A stretch of DNA of 64,000 bases from Pohlia nutans. Its lineage: Eukaryota > Streptophyta > Bryopsida > Bryales > Mniaceae. The notes beneath the pieces were generated by a model. The model did not search any database and was not told the origin of the DNA. It worked only from the letters and a program-made list of their open reading frames with translations. The stretch lies in NCBI GenBank assembly GCA_022496805.1, contig CM040088.1, forward strand, positions 21,917,001 to 21,981,000, given 5' to 3'. Each line of letters opens with the position of its first letter. Position 1 is the stretch's first letter. This document shows, piece after piece, positions 1 to 25,837 of this stretch. The translations under genes and the position numbers were made by a program.

Positions 1-80
1 ATGCCATTGTTATATTGTGACATTTACCAGATCACTAAATGAACAAATGATTGACGTTTGTTTCCCGATGATCCCAACAG

Positions 81-14051
<13,971 letters not shown>

Positions 14052-14866
14052 GATGACGAATCTAATTGGGGTTGTGGGTTAGACCTCCCCATTATCCATC
14101 TCATTGTATAAAGTTACAACTAGTATATGTGACGACCACGAACTAAACCTTGGCAGGTGTAGGACTTAGAGCAAGTTTCTGCTATTAGGTTGAATGTTGG
14201 TCCAAGCTTCTCTTGCAAATTGAAATTGTTTTATTCTCCAGCTATTTAAGAGGTGCAATTTTTTTTATTCAAACACAAGCAAAAATCAAAATTGAACACA
14301 GAAAATGGCTCCAAGTTTTGTGCCAAGAGATTCTTGCAAATTGAATTAACCACCAACATAATTACACAAATCTTTCTACTAGAGAAATTCTGTCTTTTGA
14401 GTTTTTAACCTTTTAGTGCTCAATTCACCACTTTGTGGTCTTTGATGTGTGGATAATGTGAATATTGGAAAATCCGTGAAGAATTGGATTTTGAGTTGTG
14501 AAGTTCAGATTTTGAGTCTTATAATTCACATCTTCTAGAAAAAGAAATTTTCAATTTGGAGTTGTGCAACTATCAAAATACCTATGAAAAAAATGTGAAA
14601 ATATTGCAAATACTTGGAAAATATTATAAATTCTTACAAATGCAACACATGTACTGTGGTATTTCTTGTGTTTGGATGTTTGTTATCTTGTTTTTTTTTT
14701 TTTTTTTGGATTGTGTTCTCTTGTTCATGTTTCATTAGTGTATGTATTCCGATCTTGATCAATGTACCAACTTCTTTCATATTTTAACGTATAAATTTTG
14801 TCCTAAATCGTATATGGATAAGTCACTCACTTATAAAATTCACAATAATTATGTGTGAGTCCGTTC
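14052..14866. other. 3' flank of BEACH gene; no gene seen
   Basis: AT-rich DNA after the stop codon. TTAACCTTTTAGTGC at 14405 matches the left end of the element at 49274 (TTAACCCTTTAGTGC) and is probably one end of a decayed member of that family; I could not place its other end. A run of T lies at 14693-14708. Confidence 0.5.
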
Positions 14867-15771
14867 TGAACCCCTAACTGCCTGAGCGTCCATTTTTTGG
14901 ACGATGTACAAATTTCATCCATAATGTCTCATCCGTCATGCACTTTTTGCAGTGTGGATTTTTTACTGTAGATTCTATGGGAAGTTAGTTTCATGCATAT
15001 GTGATCCGATTAGAAAGGGGATGATTTGTGAAATTTCTATGCCTCATTTCATGTAGTGATTCACCCAAAATTTTAAAGATTTCAGTGTAAAAGTGCTCTT
15101 GAAAAAGTCAACTCATAAAATTAAGCAACTAAAAAAATCTCCAAGAAGCACTACACTTAGAGTATTACATTTCAACCAATCACAAAAAATTTCATCTGTA
15201 GATTGTCAATATCTTATTCGAAATTGAGTTACAAAATAATTTTGAATTTCATGTTTCAAATTTTATACAAAATTATTGGTAATAGCAATCATAGGTCTAA
15301 CCGTATAGATAGAATCTAAAATTCATAATGTACAACTTTTATTCATATATCAAGTTCAAAATATCCCTCTAGGTTGCATTTTATAAGGCATCTTTGCAAA
15401 ACTGTCGAATTTGGAGAGATGTTAATATGAAAGATTGCAATGGAGAGGTGTTGACATAGGTCACTGTTCAACATCTTCACTTTCACTTTAGAAAATTTAA
15501 CCCAAATTCTATTTAACTTTGAAGTCATTGACCCTCCCAAATCTCATTTTTGAGTGTGCATACTACAGTTCAAAGACATAGTATGATCTTCCAATCCCAC
15601 CATCGGATGATTCTCTAATTTTGGCAAAATGTCTCCACTCCAGTTGATAATACAATTGTACAGTTATTTTCCAATTTAATCCATTCTAGTTCTGGTAGTA
15701 TCAATTATAGTGGAATAACCCAATGAAATCCAGTGAACCCAGCTATAGTAACCAAAGCGTTAAAGGGTTAA
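14867..15771. mobile_element. TTAA/CCC element, family A, degenerate or enlarged copy
   Basis: The left end reads TGAA-CCCCTAACTGCC, then GCGTCCATTTTTTGGACG, and is followed by about 550 bp clearly similar to 15796-16372 and 20104-20673, including the shared stretch CAAAACTGTCGAATTTGGAG near 15395. The family A right end is not present there. The sequence runs on for about 350 bp to GTTAAAGGGTTAA, ending 15771. This may be an insertion into the copy or two abutting elements. Confidence 0.6.
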
Positions 15772-15795
15772 GGAGTTCTTGAATAATTGATCTCA

Positions 15796-16372
15796 TTAAC
15801 CTCTAACTACCCAACCGTCCATTTTATGGACGATGTACAGATTTCATCCACGTTTTCTCATTTGTCGTGCATTTTTTGCAAGGAAAGAAAATACTACGAA
15901 ATTCTATTTCAGTATAGCTTCATGCACGTGTGCTCCGATTAAAAAAGGGACGATTTGTGAAAAAAATTGTGCACTATTTCATATTGTAGTCATTCCCCAA
16001 AAATTTCAAAGATTTTAGTCTAAATGTGCTCTTGAAAAAATAAACTCATAAAATTAAGCAACCATAAAATCTCCAAGAATCACTACATTTAGAGTAATAC
16101 ATTTCAAACCATTGCAACAAATTTCATCCACAAATTGTCAATATCTTATTCGTAAATGAAGTACAAAATATGTTTGAATTTCAAGTTTCAAAATTTATAC
16201 AAAAATATTGGTGATAGCAATCCTTGATCCAATTGAATGGATAGAATCTAAAATTTATCATGTACAACTTTTATTCATACATCAAGTTCACAATATCCCT
16301 TTTAGTTGCATTTTATAATGTATCTTTGCAAAACTGCCGAATTTGGAGAGGAGTGAAGACATTAGGGGTTAA
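15796..16372. mobile_element. TTAA/CCC-ended MITE, family A (577 bp)
   Basis: Bounded by TTAA at both ends (15796-15799 and 16369-16372). Just inside are CCTCTAACTACCC at the left and GACATTAGGGG at the right. An internal GTCCATTTTATGGAC palindrome follows the left end. There is no coding capacity. It is highly similar to 14867-15420, 20104-20673 and, inverted, 40479-41064. Confidence 0.85.
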
Positions 16373-16979
16373 TCAACACCTAAGCAAGGAATTTTGGAAG
16401 TCAGGATCACAAGGCAAGAATTTCTTTTCTAAGTTTGACTTTAGGCCTATTGTTTGGACCTCGAACACTTTGAACTATGGATTCAAATGATTATATTAAT
16501 CCAAATCGGCGGATTATGGAGCAACCATGTTTAAAGGAATGCCTAGACTGCATAGGTCCTTGAATACCTGAATACACCAGTAGAATTCATTTGATTGTAA
16601 TCCCTGTCAGGAAAGCATAAACATTGTTACTGGAGTGGATAACAGAGATTGTTGCAACCTTTTTCACAACTAGCGTCATACAAAGATTCCATAAACCTGG
16701 CCAGATAGGCCACTTATGATAAATACATTGAAAATATAACTGTGAATTTAGTTTAGTGACTCATTGAATGATTCACATAAATACTCTACAAACGTACCTA
16801 GTGGTCAAGATGTACCACGAGGTGTCATTGCAAGTATATCACCTCTGCTGCTCTTCACTTCATTCGCGCTTGATACATACACGGACATTTGTAGCATTCG
16901 ACGCCTGTGTCCACCACTCGGACTTGGTATTGATGGAAGAGGAACGGGACGACTTCCCTGCCTCAACAATAAGGCTAAG
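16373..16979. other. Intergenic, nothing recognised
   Basis: Mixed-composition DNA with short overlapping reading frames around 16764-17043 but no recognisable domain. No transposon end was found. Confidence 0.4.
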
Positions 16980-17614
16980 TTATCCCTTTGAGGCGCATGC
17001 GTCAACTATGTGGACGATGAAGAGATTCAAACTATTCTCCTGACTACATACATGGGCAATTTTCATCCATCCAAATTTGGACAAATTCTCATCCATCCAT
17101 TTGGACAAATTCTCATACATCCATTTCAACAAATTCATCCATTTGTCCAATTTCTCTTCATCCATCCAAATTTCTCTTCATTAGTTGACTTTCATTTGTA
17201 CGGTACGGATCTTCAAAATAAAATATTATGATTTTTTGAAGAACAACACAAATGGTTTATGTCAAGTTTCATTTTTTGTTCTAAAAGAGAGACTCTAAAC
17301 ATGATTTTCCAAAATAAGTAGAATCAAATAATGGAAACCATACCATCTCGTAGTGCATGTTATTCCAATTTCATTACAATATTTTCTGATTTTTTTGTGT
17401 TACTTTGGGATTTTTAATTGAATTTCAAGAGAATACCTTGCAAAATTAATTAAAAAACATTATTAAAAAATATGATGAATCCAACCATACAGATGTGATC
17501 TTCACATGGACATTTACAACTTTGTTGTAAACATCATCTCCATTTTTGTTTTTCATCAAACATTTTATAACGAATCTTTGAAAACAATGTTGAATCGGAA
17601 CGTTAAAGGGTTAA
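16980..17614. mobile_element. TTAA/CCC-ended MITE, family B, inverted copy (635 bp)
   Basis: The left end is TTAT-CCCTTTGAGGCGC (degenerate TTAA) and the right end GAACGTTAAAGGG-TTAA (17611-17614). It is the reverse complement of the family B elements at 22347-22893 and 41061-41608. A short tandem array built on CATCCATTTGGACAAATTCT occupies about 17058-17180 and explains its greater length; the same motif recurs at 17680-17710. Confidence 0.75.
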
Positions 17615-17804
17615 AGTGTAATGAGATAACAGAGCAAAAGTACTATATATTGTGGGTGGGTGAATGGCGTGGGTACATTCATCCATTTGGACAAATTCTC
17701 ATCTATTTTAACAAAATTTCATCTAATTTGGATGAATTTTACCATAGTATTTTGAAAATTTGATTATTAGTAAAGCCACTCGTAGATATCGTGGGCCACA
17801 GTAT

Positions 17805-18026
17805 ATGGTGATTTCAGTGTAATCAAGTTTCATGAGTTCAGATCTTGACATGTGGAAAGTGTCCAAATATTCTGTGCAGATTCTGGAATGTGATATTGGA
17901 ATGTGATACTAACAAATTTTTAGTGCACTGGCTTGTTCATCTCAATTCGGTCAAATACTCTATATCAAATACTCTATATCCTACACGTAAATTTTGTCTT
18001 GCGCACTCAATCATCGATTGGGTACT
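17805..18026. repeat. Dispersed repeat Z, copy 1
   Basis: About 200 bp that recur at 27040-27252, in two separated pieces within 55725-56330, and inverted within 58935-59290. Diagnostic pieces are GATCTTGACATGTGGAAAGTG and GGAATGTGATATTGGA. At its right edge GGGTACTT runs into TTAACCCCTAATTC (18027), a TTAA/CCC end; copy 2 continues with GACAAG at that point. A TTAA element therefore probably inserted here, but its other end is lost. Confidence 0.6.
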
Positions 18027-18162
18027 TTAACCCCTAATTCATGAACAAATTCACTTTTGATTTCCTCTTCCACACTTCAGTTTTGCAGCGTGAAATTTTT
18101 ATTGAATATTTTATGGATAGTTACTTTTCTAATTCCGATTCAAATATGCGACCTTCCCAATA

Positions 18163-18455
18163 TCACAAACTTAGGAAGTCATGTTTTTGCAATGTTTTAC
18201 GTATGTTATTGAGATGAACAGGGGTGATTACGTTCGACATACGTTTTATGTAAATTTATTGTATAGAAACCGTACGAACGACATATTACAAACATGTAAA
18301 TTTTATCATGATGTTTTTTTTCATGTTTGTAATATGTCGTTCATACGTTTTCTATACAATAAACATACGTAAAGCGTATATCGAACGTAATCATCCCTGT
18401 TCATCTCAACAACATACGTAAAACATTGCAAAAACATGACTTGCCAAGTTTGTGA
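18163..18455. mobile_element. 293-bp foldback element, copy 1
   Basis: A near-perfect inverted repeat. The left arm begins TCACAAACTTAGGAAGTCAT and the right arm ends with the complement, CCAAGTTTGTGA. The arms are about 135 bp and meet around a short centre at about 18300-18325. Transcription of either strand would give a long hairpin RNA. The second copy, 57815-58107, has the same length. I could not determine a target duplication. Confidence 0.85.
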
Positions 18456-19264
18456 TTTGAGTAAATGCAAGAAAAGCTCCCCCAAACCACATTCAAGTTT
18501 CCATGGTGAAATCTCTAAGTGCCCCTACTCCGGCCTCACTCTCCCAAAACCAGCTGCTTGGCTGGTTGTGTTTGAATTTGTTATGAAAGTTTAATAAATG
18601 TATGAAAATATAAGGTAGAGATATGCCAACCCCTCTCAACTTTACAAATAATTGTAATGTCACTTATGAAATTTTGGCAAATTTTTTAGTCTAGTATGTT
18701 GTCATTTCAGCAAAAGAACTTTTCTTCCATTTCATCACGTTTCAGTGCTTGGCCACGTAGTCCCTTTTTTGTGATACTTTTGGAAGTATATCAGATTACA
18801 AGTATATCATTACAAGTATATCAAGTATATAAGATTACAAGTATTGGAAGTATATCATTGTTTATATGACAATGTAGACTTTTCAGATCTGCTTCATGAA
18901 CTAAGACCCATGTATCTCACACATTCACTTTGGTATTTGTACAAGATTTTTTGGAAATCATAAAAAAAATAAAAATTTGTGGTTATTCATGAAAAAGCAC
19001 CCCTATCTAGCATTTTCAATGCCCCCAAAAAGGTGGTCAATCACTAAAACCTGATTCATCTTGTTCTATTATAGTCAATCGCGAAGTGAGTTTCTGCTTA
19101 CATAGGCTTTCGCTAAATTTCATATATATTATTGTTGAAATGTTGAAGAATCACAATTTTTTATCACTCCTTAAACTATTTGGGGAAAAAGTGTGGGTTT
19201 TGGACGAGAAAAGAGCTACTCTTGTAATCAAATTCATTCTAAGTGACTCCCAAATGCTATGGGA
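18456..19264. other. Intergenic, nothing recognised
   Basis: AT-rich DNA. A short tandem run of AAGTATATCA-like units lies at about 18784-18860. No gene or transposon ends were recognised. Confidence 0.4.
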
Positions 19265-19570
19265 TACAAAGTTACAAGCCCCTGTGAATTCTTAGTACAC
19301 CATATTTTCAGTAGGTTTTGGTGCACATTTGAGTGTAACAAATGATCATATTTATAAAAAGAAATGAACAAAGAAAAGTTAAAAGGCCAAGTCATCTTTC
19401 ACCTCTAAAAGAAATTTTGTGATTTGAATGTTTTATGCATGAGATATGGACAAAATTAAATCAGGTTGTGAAGAATGTGCATGAGTTGAACAATAAGAAA
19501 ATGTGTTATGATCAGACTTTTGAGGCTCAATTGTGCATAGTAGACTAACTTATTTTGAGTATTGTTCAAC
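19265..19570. repeat. About 300-bp dispersed repeat, partner of 25540-25837 (inverted)
   Basis: The stretch containing CTGTGAATTCTTAGTACACCAT and, later, GAGGCTCAATTGTGCA reappears as its reverse complement 6 kb downstream. Neither copy has a convincing reading frame. The class of repeat is unknown. Confidence 0.65.
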
Positions 19571-20103
19571 CTCATTTTGTCGTTTACTTTTTTCAGATTG
19601 AAAATAATTATTGAGTAGAAAAGTGTGTCAACAGCTCTCTGGAAACAGGGGCATACTCACATAATTGTCCTGCCAGGGAACATCAATGTTTGAACCAACA
19701 TCAAAAGCCTTTGCAATCACTCAAACAGCAGACTTATGGAAGAACGAAAACATTACGCAAGTTGCTCCGGCGTCATTGTCAAAGAAGAAAGTTGCACCTT
19801 GACATCACATCAAGCACTTTACAGGACGATAATGAAATCAAAAAGCCAACTGCCATGGAATTGATGATAATGGTGATGGTGATGGATTTTATTTTTTTTG
19901 GTTTTTGGAGAAGTGCAAATGTGGCGACATAAAATAAAATGGGGTTGTCCAATATTTTCATATTCACCTATATTTTGGATAGAACTATATTTTCATCTAC
20001 ATATTAGGATGTCTTTTATTAAAAAATTGGCGATTTCATTTAGTTTATTATCAAAAATTGGAATAATTTGGCGTTTTCATCCATTCTTTCTCCAAAGTTT
20101 TCC
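19571..20103. other. Intergenic, nothing recognised
   Basis: A weak open frame at 19690-19932 encodes a basic, glutamine-rich peptide with no recognisable domain. Its last third is a GATGGTGATGG-type low-complexity run. Not called as a gene. Confidence 0.4.
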
Positions 20104-20673
20104 TTGACCCCTACAGGACCATCCGTCCATTTTTGGAAGATGTATAGATTTCATCCATGTTTTCTCATTTGTCATGCACCTTTTGCAAGGAAAAGAAATA
20201 CAGCAAAATTCTGTGGCAAGATAACTTCATGCTTGTGATTAGAAAGGGGATGATTTGTGAAATTTTTATGCCTCATTTCATGTTGCAGTGATTCACCAAT
20301 AATTTCAAAGATTTTCGTCTAAATGTGATCTTGAAAAATAAACTCATAAAAGTAAGCAACCAAAAAATCTCCAAAAAAATCACTACACCTAGAGTATTAC
20401 ATCTCAAGCCATCACAACAAATTTCATCCACACATTGTCAATATCTTATTTGTAATTGAATTACAAAATATGTTTGAATTTCAAATTTCAAATTTTATAC
20501 AAAAATATTGGTGATTGAAATCGCAAATCTAACGGTATGGAAAGAATCTAAAACTTATAATGTACAACGTTTATTTATACATCAAGTACATAATATCCCT
20601 CTTTGTTGTATTATATGATGCATCTTTGCAAAACTGTCGAATTTGGAGATGGGTGAGGACGTTTAAGGGTTAA
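20104..20673. mobile_element. TTAA/CCC-ended MITE, family A (570 bp)
   Basis: The left end is TTGA-CCCCTACAGGACC (one change from TTAA) and the right end GACGTTTAAGGG-TTAA (20670-20673). The interior matches 15796-16372 throughout. There is no reading frame of note. Confidence 0.8.
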
Positions 20674-21731
20674 AATTATCTTTCTGGTTCGAGTTAGATT
20701 GCCATGCAAGACACAGTCATTTATTTGATCCCATGGTGATCTACCAGTAATGTTACAGTACGATACACCCAATTCAATTTTATTTTTAATTTTTCTTCGA
20801 AACAACAGGACATTTTATTCCTTTGAGAGAACAGAAACATCACGGCAAACCAAGGGCAATAGGCATAGTGAACTCAATCTAAACACATGAATATGCCTGT
20901 ACATAAGGTATTTGCTTCACCATGCATCTAGAAATGTGTGAAGAATAAGGTTATAATTGTGCATTCAATTGAGTTTCACAAGAACACACCACAATCTCCA
21001 TCTTCCAATACTTTAGATATGAAATCAATGTTGGCAGAGACAATCCAAAAGAAGAAAAGATGAAAAAGAGACAGAGAAAAAAAAGGTAATTGACAATAAT
21101 GTTAGAAAAGCAAATGTTTGTCATTGAATTAAACAATAGTACTGTACTGCAAAGTCACAACAACTTTCACTTGGTGACTCAGGTGTTATTGGGGCCAAAT
21201 TTTTTAATAGGAATTGTGAGAAAGAAGTCCACAAAAGAAGGCGATTTTAGAATGAAGTACTAAAATTCAACAAAGAAACTAGTACCATGGTCTCTGATCG
21301 GCTTCGGCACAATTATTTAAAAGTGAGAAAAATGCTCGGGCAATGGTTGGCTGAGGTTGTAGGTACTCTTCTCCTCCCTAGATCAACTCTTTCTCTTATT
21401 AAAGTCTGAAATGTTCTGAAATCTTAAGTAGATGAATAGCAATTGTAAGTCATTGAAAGCCATTGAAAGAGAATAATGTTAACAAACTTTGTCGAAAAAA
21501 AATTATGGATCAACTGGTTCAATATGGGGGCTCAAAATCTTCTAAGCAAGGTGAGTATTATTCAAGCAGTCTTCCCGGTGCAGGCTGGTCAGTCAGTTCT
21601 GTTGTTAGGCACCATATTCAATATCTAAGCATGTTGAGTGTAAATTTCATGAAACATGGTTATAAATACATATCACAAAGGAAAGGAAGGCTAAGCACTA
21701 ACCATAGGGGTGGGCATTGGGAGCAAATATA
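20674..21731. other. Intergenic, nothing recognised
   Basis: AT-rich; only short frames without recognisable domains (for example around 21463-21735). Confidence 0.4.
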
Positions 21732-21962
21732 TTAACCCTTGAACGGCCCGAAAGCCCTTTTCGGCCGTATAGTATATCATGTATTCGGTGGCATTCGATC
21801 AAAATAACAATGACCAAACACTTTTCAGTACAAAGTAAATTAATAATCATGATAATATGTTTATAACAATATATCACAATTCATATATTAAACCACAATT
21901 GAACAATTATAAGGCTAAATACGGGTTGTAGAGAGGGACCCCAAGGGCCTTTTAAGGGTTAA
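21732..21962. mobile_element. TTAA/CCC-ended MITE, family D (231 bp)
   Basis: TTAA-CCCTTGAACGGCCC at the left and GGGCCTTTTAAGGG-TTAA at the right, with TTAA at 21732-21735 and 21959-21962. The interior resembles 54186-54418. Confidence 0.85.
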
Positions 21963-22346
21963 ACGTACAGTACATGAACAACTTGCAAACAGGTAGCGTT
22001 TTTGACGACACGCTTAAATACCTTAAATACGTTTAAATACGCTTAAATGAGTCTTGTTGAATGGAGATTACTCTGTCAAAGGAGTATCACCAGATTTACA
22101 GTGGGCTTCCTTTCAAGATCGATATGTTGATGCAGTTGCTTCCTCTTTGCCAGTCTACTCACTTGTTTTACATTTGGAAACAGGATTATGCGAATTTGAA
22201 AATTTTCACTATCACTTTATCCACAAGGAAATGAAGTATTTTAACCTATAAAGTACCAAGAAGCTCAAATTGGGCATTATGTTATTTTTAAGCAGTTTCA
22301 AACAGGTCGTATGGGGACTTTCTTTTGTTCAAATTTATTTGGTTCT

Positions 22347-22893
22347 TTAACCCTTTAACGTCCCAATTCAACATTGTTTTCAAAGATTCGTTATAAAATG
22401 TTTGATGAAAACTAAAAATGGAGTTGATGTACAAAGCAAAGTTGTAAATGTCAATGTGAAGATCACATCTGTACGGTTGGATTTATCATATATTTTTTAA
22501 TTTTTTAAACTAATTTTGCAAGGTTTTCTCTTGACAATCAATTAAAAATCATGAATTAATGGAATTTTTAATAAAAAAAATTGTAATGAAATTGGAATAA
22601 CATGCACTACGAGATGGTATGGTTTCTATTATTTGATTCTACTTATTTTGGAAAATCATCTTTAAGGTCTCACTTTTTGAACTAAGAATGAAACTTGACA
22701 TAAACCACTTGTGTTGTTTTTCCAAAAATCATAATAACCTATTTTGGAGATCCAAATTGTACAAAGGATAGTCAACTTGCACAAGAACCATGAGAAATTT
22801 TGGTGGATGAAAACTGTCCAATTTGGATTGAATTTGAACAGTTTGAATTTGTTCAGCGTCCACTCTGTGGGCACAGGCGCCTGAAAGGGTTAA
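22347..22893. mobile_element. TTAA/CCC-ended MITE, family B (547 bp), inserted in a family F element
   Basis: TTAA-CCCTTTAACGTCCC at the left and CGCCTGAAAGGG-TTAA at the right (TTAA at 22347-22350 and 22890-22893). The interior matches 41061-41608 and 28574-29117. Its host sequence shows one TTAA-like tetranucleotide at the empty site, so the two flanking TTAA copies are a target duplication. Confidence 0.9.
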
Positions 22894-22945
22894 CCAACAC
22901 ATGCAATGTTTTGCACTATTGAACTAGTGATATAAATTCTGGTCC

Positions 22946-23569
22946 TGGGTTGAAGTACACTACGGGTGCTACACTTTGGGCATAAAAAATTAGTACTTTT
23001 TAGTCCTTTTTCAGTACTATTTCAGTACTTCATATATTTTGAGCTCGATCTCCACATCAGCTAAGAGGTTTTTTTCGGTTTTCAACATAAGACATTCTAG
23101 AAAACAATATGATTGTCTCGTAGCACTAATTGATGGTTGGAAATTTGCTACCATCGTGTCAGAACTTACTGCAGAAAACAATTGCTTTAAACAAACAATA
23201 TCTTTTCAAGCAAAGACCTTAGGCCATCACATACTACAGATTCAAGAAACTATTGTAACACTCTTTTCACATGCAAAACAACCAATCTAAATATATTATA
23301 GTTTAGAAGATATGGAGTACTTTTGCCAATTTTGAAACTTCTTACAGTACTTTCATTTTGATTAAAAGTACTAAAATGAAAGGTAATTAATGTTCCAAAT
23401 ACTCTTCCAAACACTTGAATATAATGTTTATAAGGTATCCCTCCTCTATTAAAACAAAAATTCTCATTTCAAGAATACTTAACCACTCACTTTTACACTC
23501 AAAGTTTAGCACCTCCAGAAAATTGTACTTCTTATGTACTTTTTTTGTACCCGTAGCATACTTCTACCC
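22946..23569. mobile_element. hAT-like non-autonomous element (about 624 bp)
   Basis: Imperfect terminal inverted repeats of about 25 bp: GGGTTGAAGTACACTACGGG at the left, and at the right the complement of GGGTAGAAGTATGCTACGGG. The flanks TCTGGTCC (22938-22945) and TCCTGTCC (23570-23577) match at 6 of 8 positions, consistent with an 8-bp target duplication. It is inserted in the family F element described at 22241. The hAT assignment rests only on the duplication length. Confidence 0.6.
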
Positions 23570-24258
23570 TCCTGTCCAAATTATGCTTTTCACAACATAA
23601 TCAATTTAATATGTCATTTTATAACCATGAATTCTTGGTCCTTTAGGGATTAACAGAAATGTGTTAAAAGGATGGCCTGTATTTAGCATATCTATTGAAG
23701 TTTTTATTTATTCATTCTTCCCTTTGTAGTATAGGTATTTGTCTAGAGGAATAGCAGCTTCAAACTTGTGTGAAGGGTCTTAAGAATCATTGTTGCTGAA
23801 TCATTTCCCATTGAAAGGTGTGCAGCCTATTGCAATAAACTCTCGAGGAACCCATTTACATCCAAGGAATCTACGTAGTAGTCCATACTGAATTGCTTCC
23901 TTCATTGCCTTAATTGCTTAATCAACACCTTGTGATCTCATCTTCATTCATTGAAGTACATAAAACCGCTTCATGTACACCGAATTCCACCTATAACTTA
24001 TTTCTTTTAGTGTTCGTTTGAAGTGAGCTGGAATGGGTGAAATTGTGGATCATTAATAGGGTGCAAAATTGGGTCGTGTGCGTTTTTAGGTTTGTCCATC
24101 TTAGTAGAAATGATAGTGAAAAAATATTGCTTAGGATAAAAGGAATATATTGGTAGTCTATTCTTTGATTTGTGCTTAATTTGTTAGCGGAGATGTATGC
24201 TTGATTGTCACTTGAGATAAAGTGTCGATGAAGTATCTCTCTTTATGCTATTTGCGTA

Positions 24259-24481
24259 TTAACCCCTAAGACTATAAGGCACCCACAGGGCCTCTTGTTT
24301 GTTTTAGTAGTTGTGAGTAGGTTTTATGTAGATTTTTTTTTTTCAAATTTATTTATGTTTTATTCAATATATGTAACATTCTTCACTAATTCCAGCGATA
24401 TAAAATTTGGTCCCATTCGAATTATATTTTCCACAGTATGATTGTTTTCAAACCATGAATCCTTGCTCCTTTAGGGGCTAA
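24259..24481. mobile_element. TTAA/CCC-ended MITE, family F (223 bp)
   Basis: TTAA-CCCCTAAGACTATAAGGC at the left and CTCCTTTAGGGG-CTAA at the right (one change from TTAA). The interior has the family F core AATTTGGTCCCAT and the ACCATGAATCCTTG piece near the right end. Confidence 0.75.
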
Positions 24482-25539
24482 TAAAATTTGTGGTGTTGCA
24501 TTTGTGGGTCGGAAACAGGTGATGAGGATGCAGAAGATGCAAATGACCATGAGGCATCTATGACCACAAATTTTGGCATTCCAACTCCCGGCCAAACACC
24601 CCGTGGAGGAGATCTCCTTAAAAACCAGCTGATAGGTTTTACTTCCATTGATCCAATTTTTTTTTGCTAGGAGTTGATTTAGATACACGGCATTTGTAAA
24701 ATTGACCAGTTATGAGAATTTTTATTTGCACACCATCCTCCTGCTAGTGTTAAAACAATTGATACAAGAATGTTCAGAATCCAGGGCAATGGCACAATTG
24801 GGGTATCCCAAAAGACCGACTTAACTCTTAAATGAGCCCCTGTAGCAACTTTGAATGAGTCCCTCTTTAAAACAAAATAACAAATGAACTGACCAAATGT
24901 GGTTTTGATTTCCTACACTCATGAAGTACTTAAGAAATTTTGACATCAAAATTGAAACGTTTTAAAGATTTCAAAAGAGATTTATTGTACAAAGATCAGA
25001 GTTTGTCTTAACTACATTAAAACATCCAAAACATTTATTTAAAATATCAAATGACATCATTTTGGTACCAGTTATTTATATGAAGAACATTTAACTGTGT
25101 GTTACTTAAAATGATTACTTTGAAGGATTTATAAGCATATATTTAGATAAGAAGTAAGATCTAATTAAAGACATTTTTACCACTACATTCACCTGTACCA
25201 TGAGAACACCTTTACTATTGAAATTATAGTTTATAGAAATTTTGACTTTTTTGCCAACTTTAAAATAAAACTCAACCATGACCAATCGGTATGCCTAAAA
25301 TGCATGAGAGTGAATTACACCTCATAAATGTGAGTTGTGGAGGAGGTAAAGCCTTGTGCTTTATGCAAATTCAGTGCACTAGTACCAACAACGAATATGG
25401 GATACGTAGAACTTATTCTGTCTTAATCACTGGTTAAACTCATTTACAAAATGTGCATAACTTAAGCATAAATACTTCAAATCAAAAAAAATCTATTTGG
25501 AGGTGGAAGGGTACTTGATTATGTAATTGTTATTAGTTG
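24482..25539. other. Intergenic, nothing recognised
   Basis: AT-rich. A short frame at 24488-24670 contains an acidic and polar run but no known domain. Not called. Confidence 0.4.
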
Positions 25540-25837
25540 AACAATACTAATAATAAGTTACTTTACTGTGCACAATTGAGCCTCAAAAATCTGATCACAA
25601 CACATTTCTTCTCATTCAACTCATGCACATTCTTCACAACTTTACTAAATTTTGTCCATGCTATATCTCATGCATAAAAAATTCAAATCGCAAAATTCTT
25701 TTTGGAAGTGGAAGGTGATTTGGCCTTCTAACTTTTCTTTATTGAAAAATATGATATTTGCCTATGCTCAATTGGGCACCAAAATCTATTGAAAAATATG
25801 GTGTGGTGAGAATTCACATGGGGTGCTAAGCCACCCA
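25540..25837. repeat. Inverted copy of the repeat at 19265-19570
   Basis: The reverse complement of the earlier copy, ending in a stretch containing GAATTCACATGGGG. See 19265-19570. Confidence 0.65.

Larger units (their letters stand above)
22241..23653. mobile_element. TTAA/CCC-ended MITE, family F, split by two later insertions
   Basis: The outer element begins TTAA-CCTATAAAGTACCAAG (TTAA at 22241-22244) and ends CTTGGTCCTTTAGGGA-TTAA (23650-23653). Removing 22351-22893 and 22946-23577 leaves about 238 bp that line up with intact family F copies of 239-240 bp (43989-44227, 44978-45217). The left part ends in a stretch like TTTATTTGGTTC and resumes at CCAACACATGCAATG, which are contiguous in intact copies. 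Confidence 0.85.
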
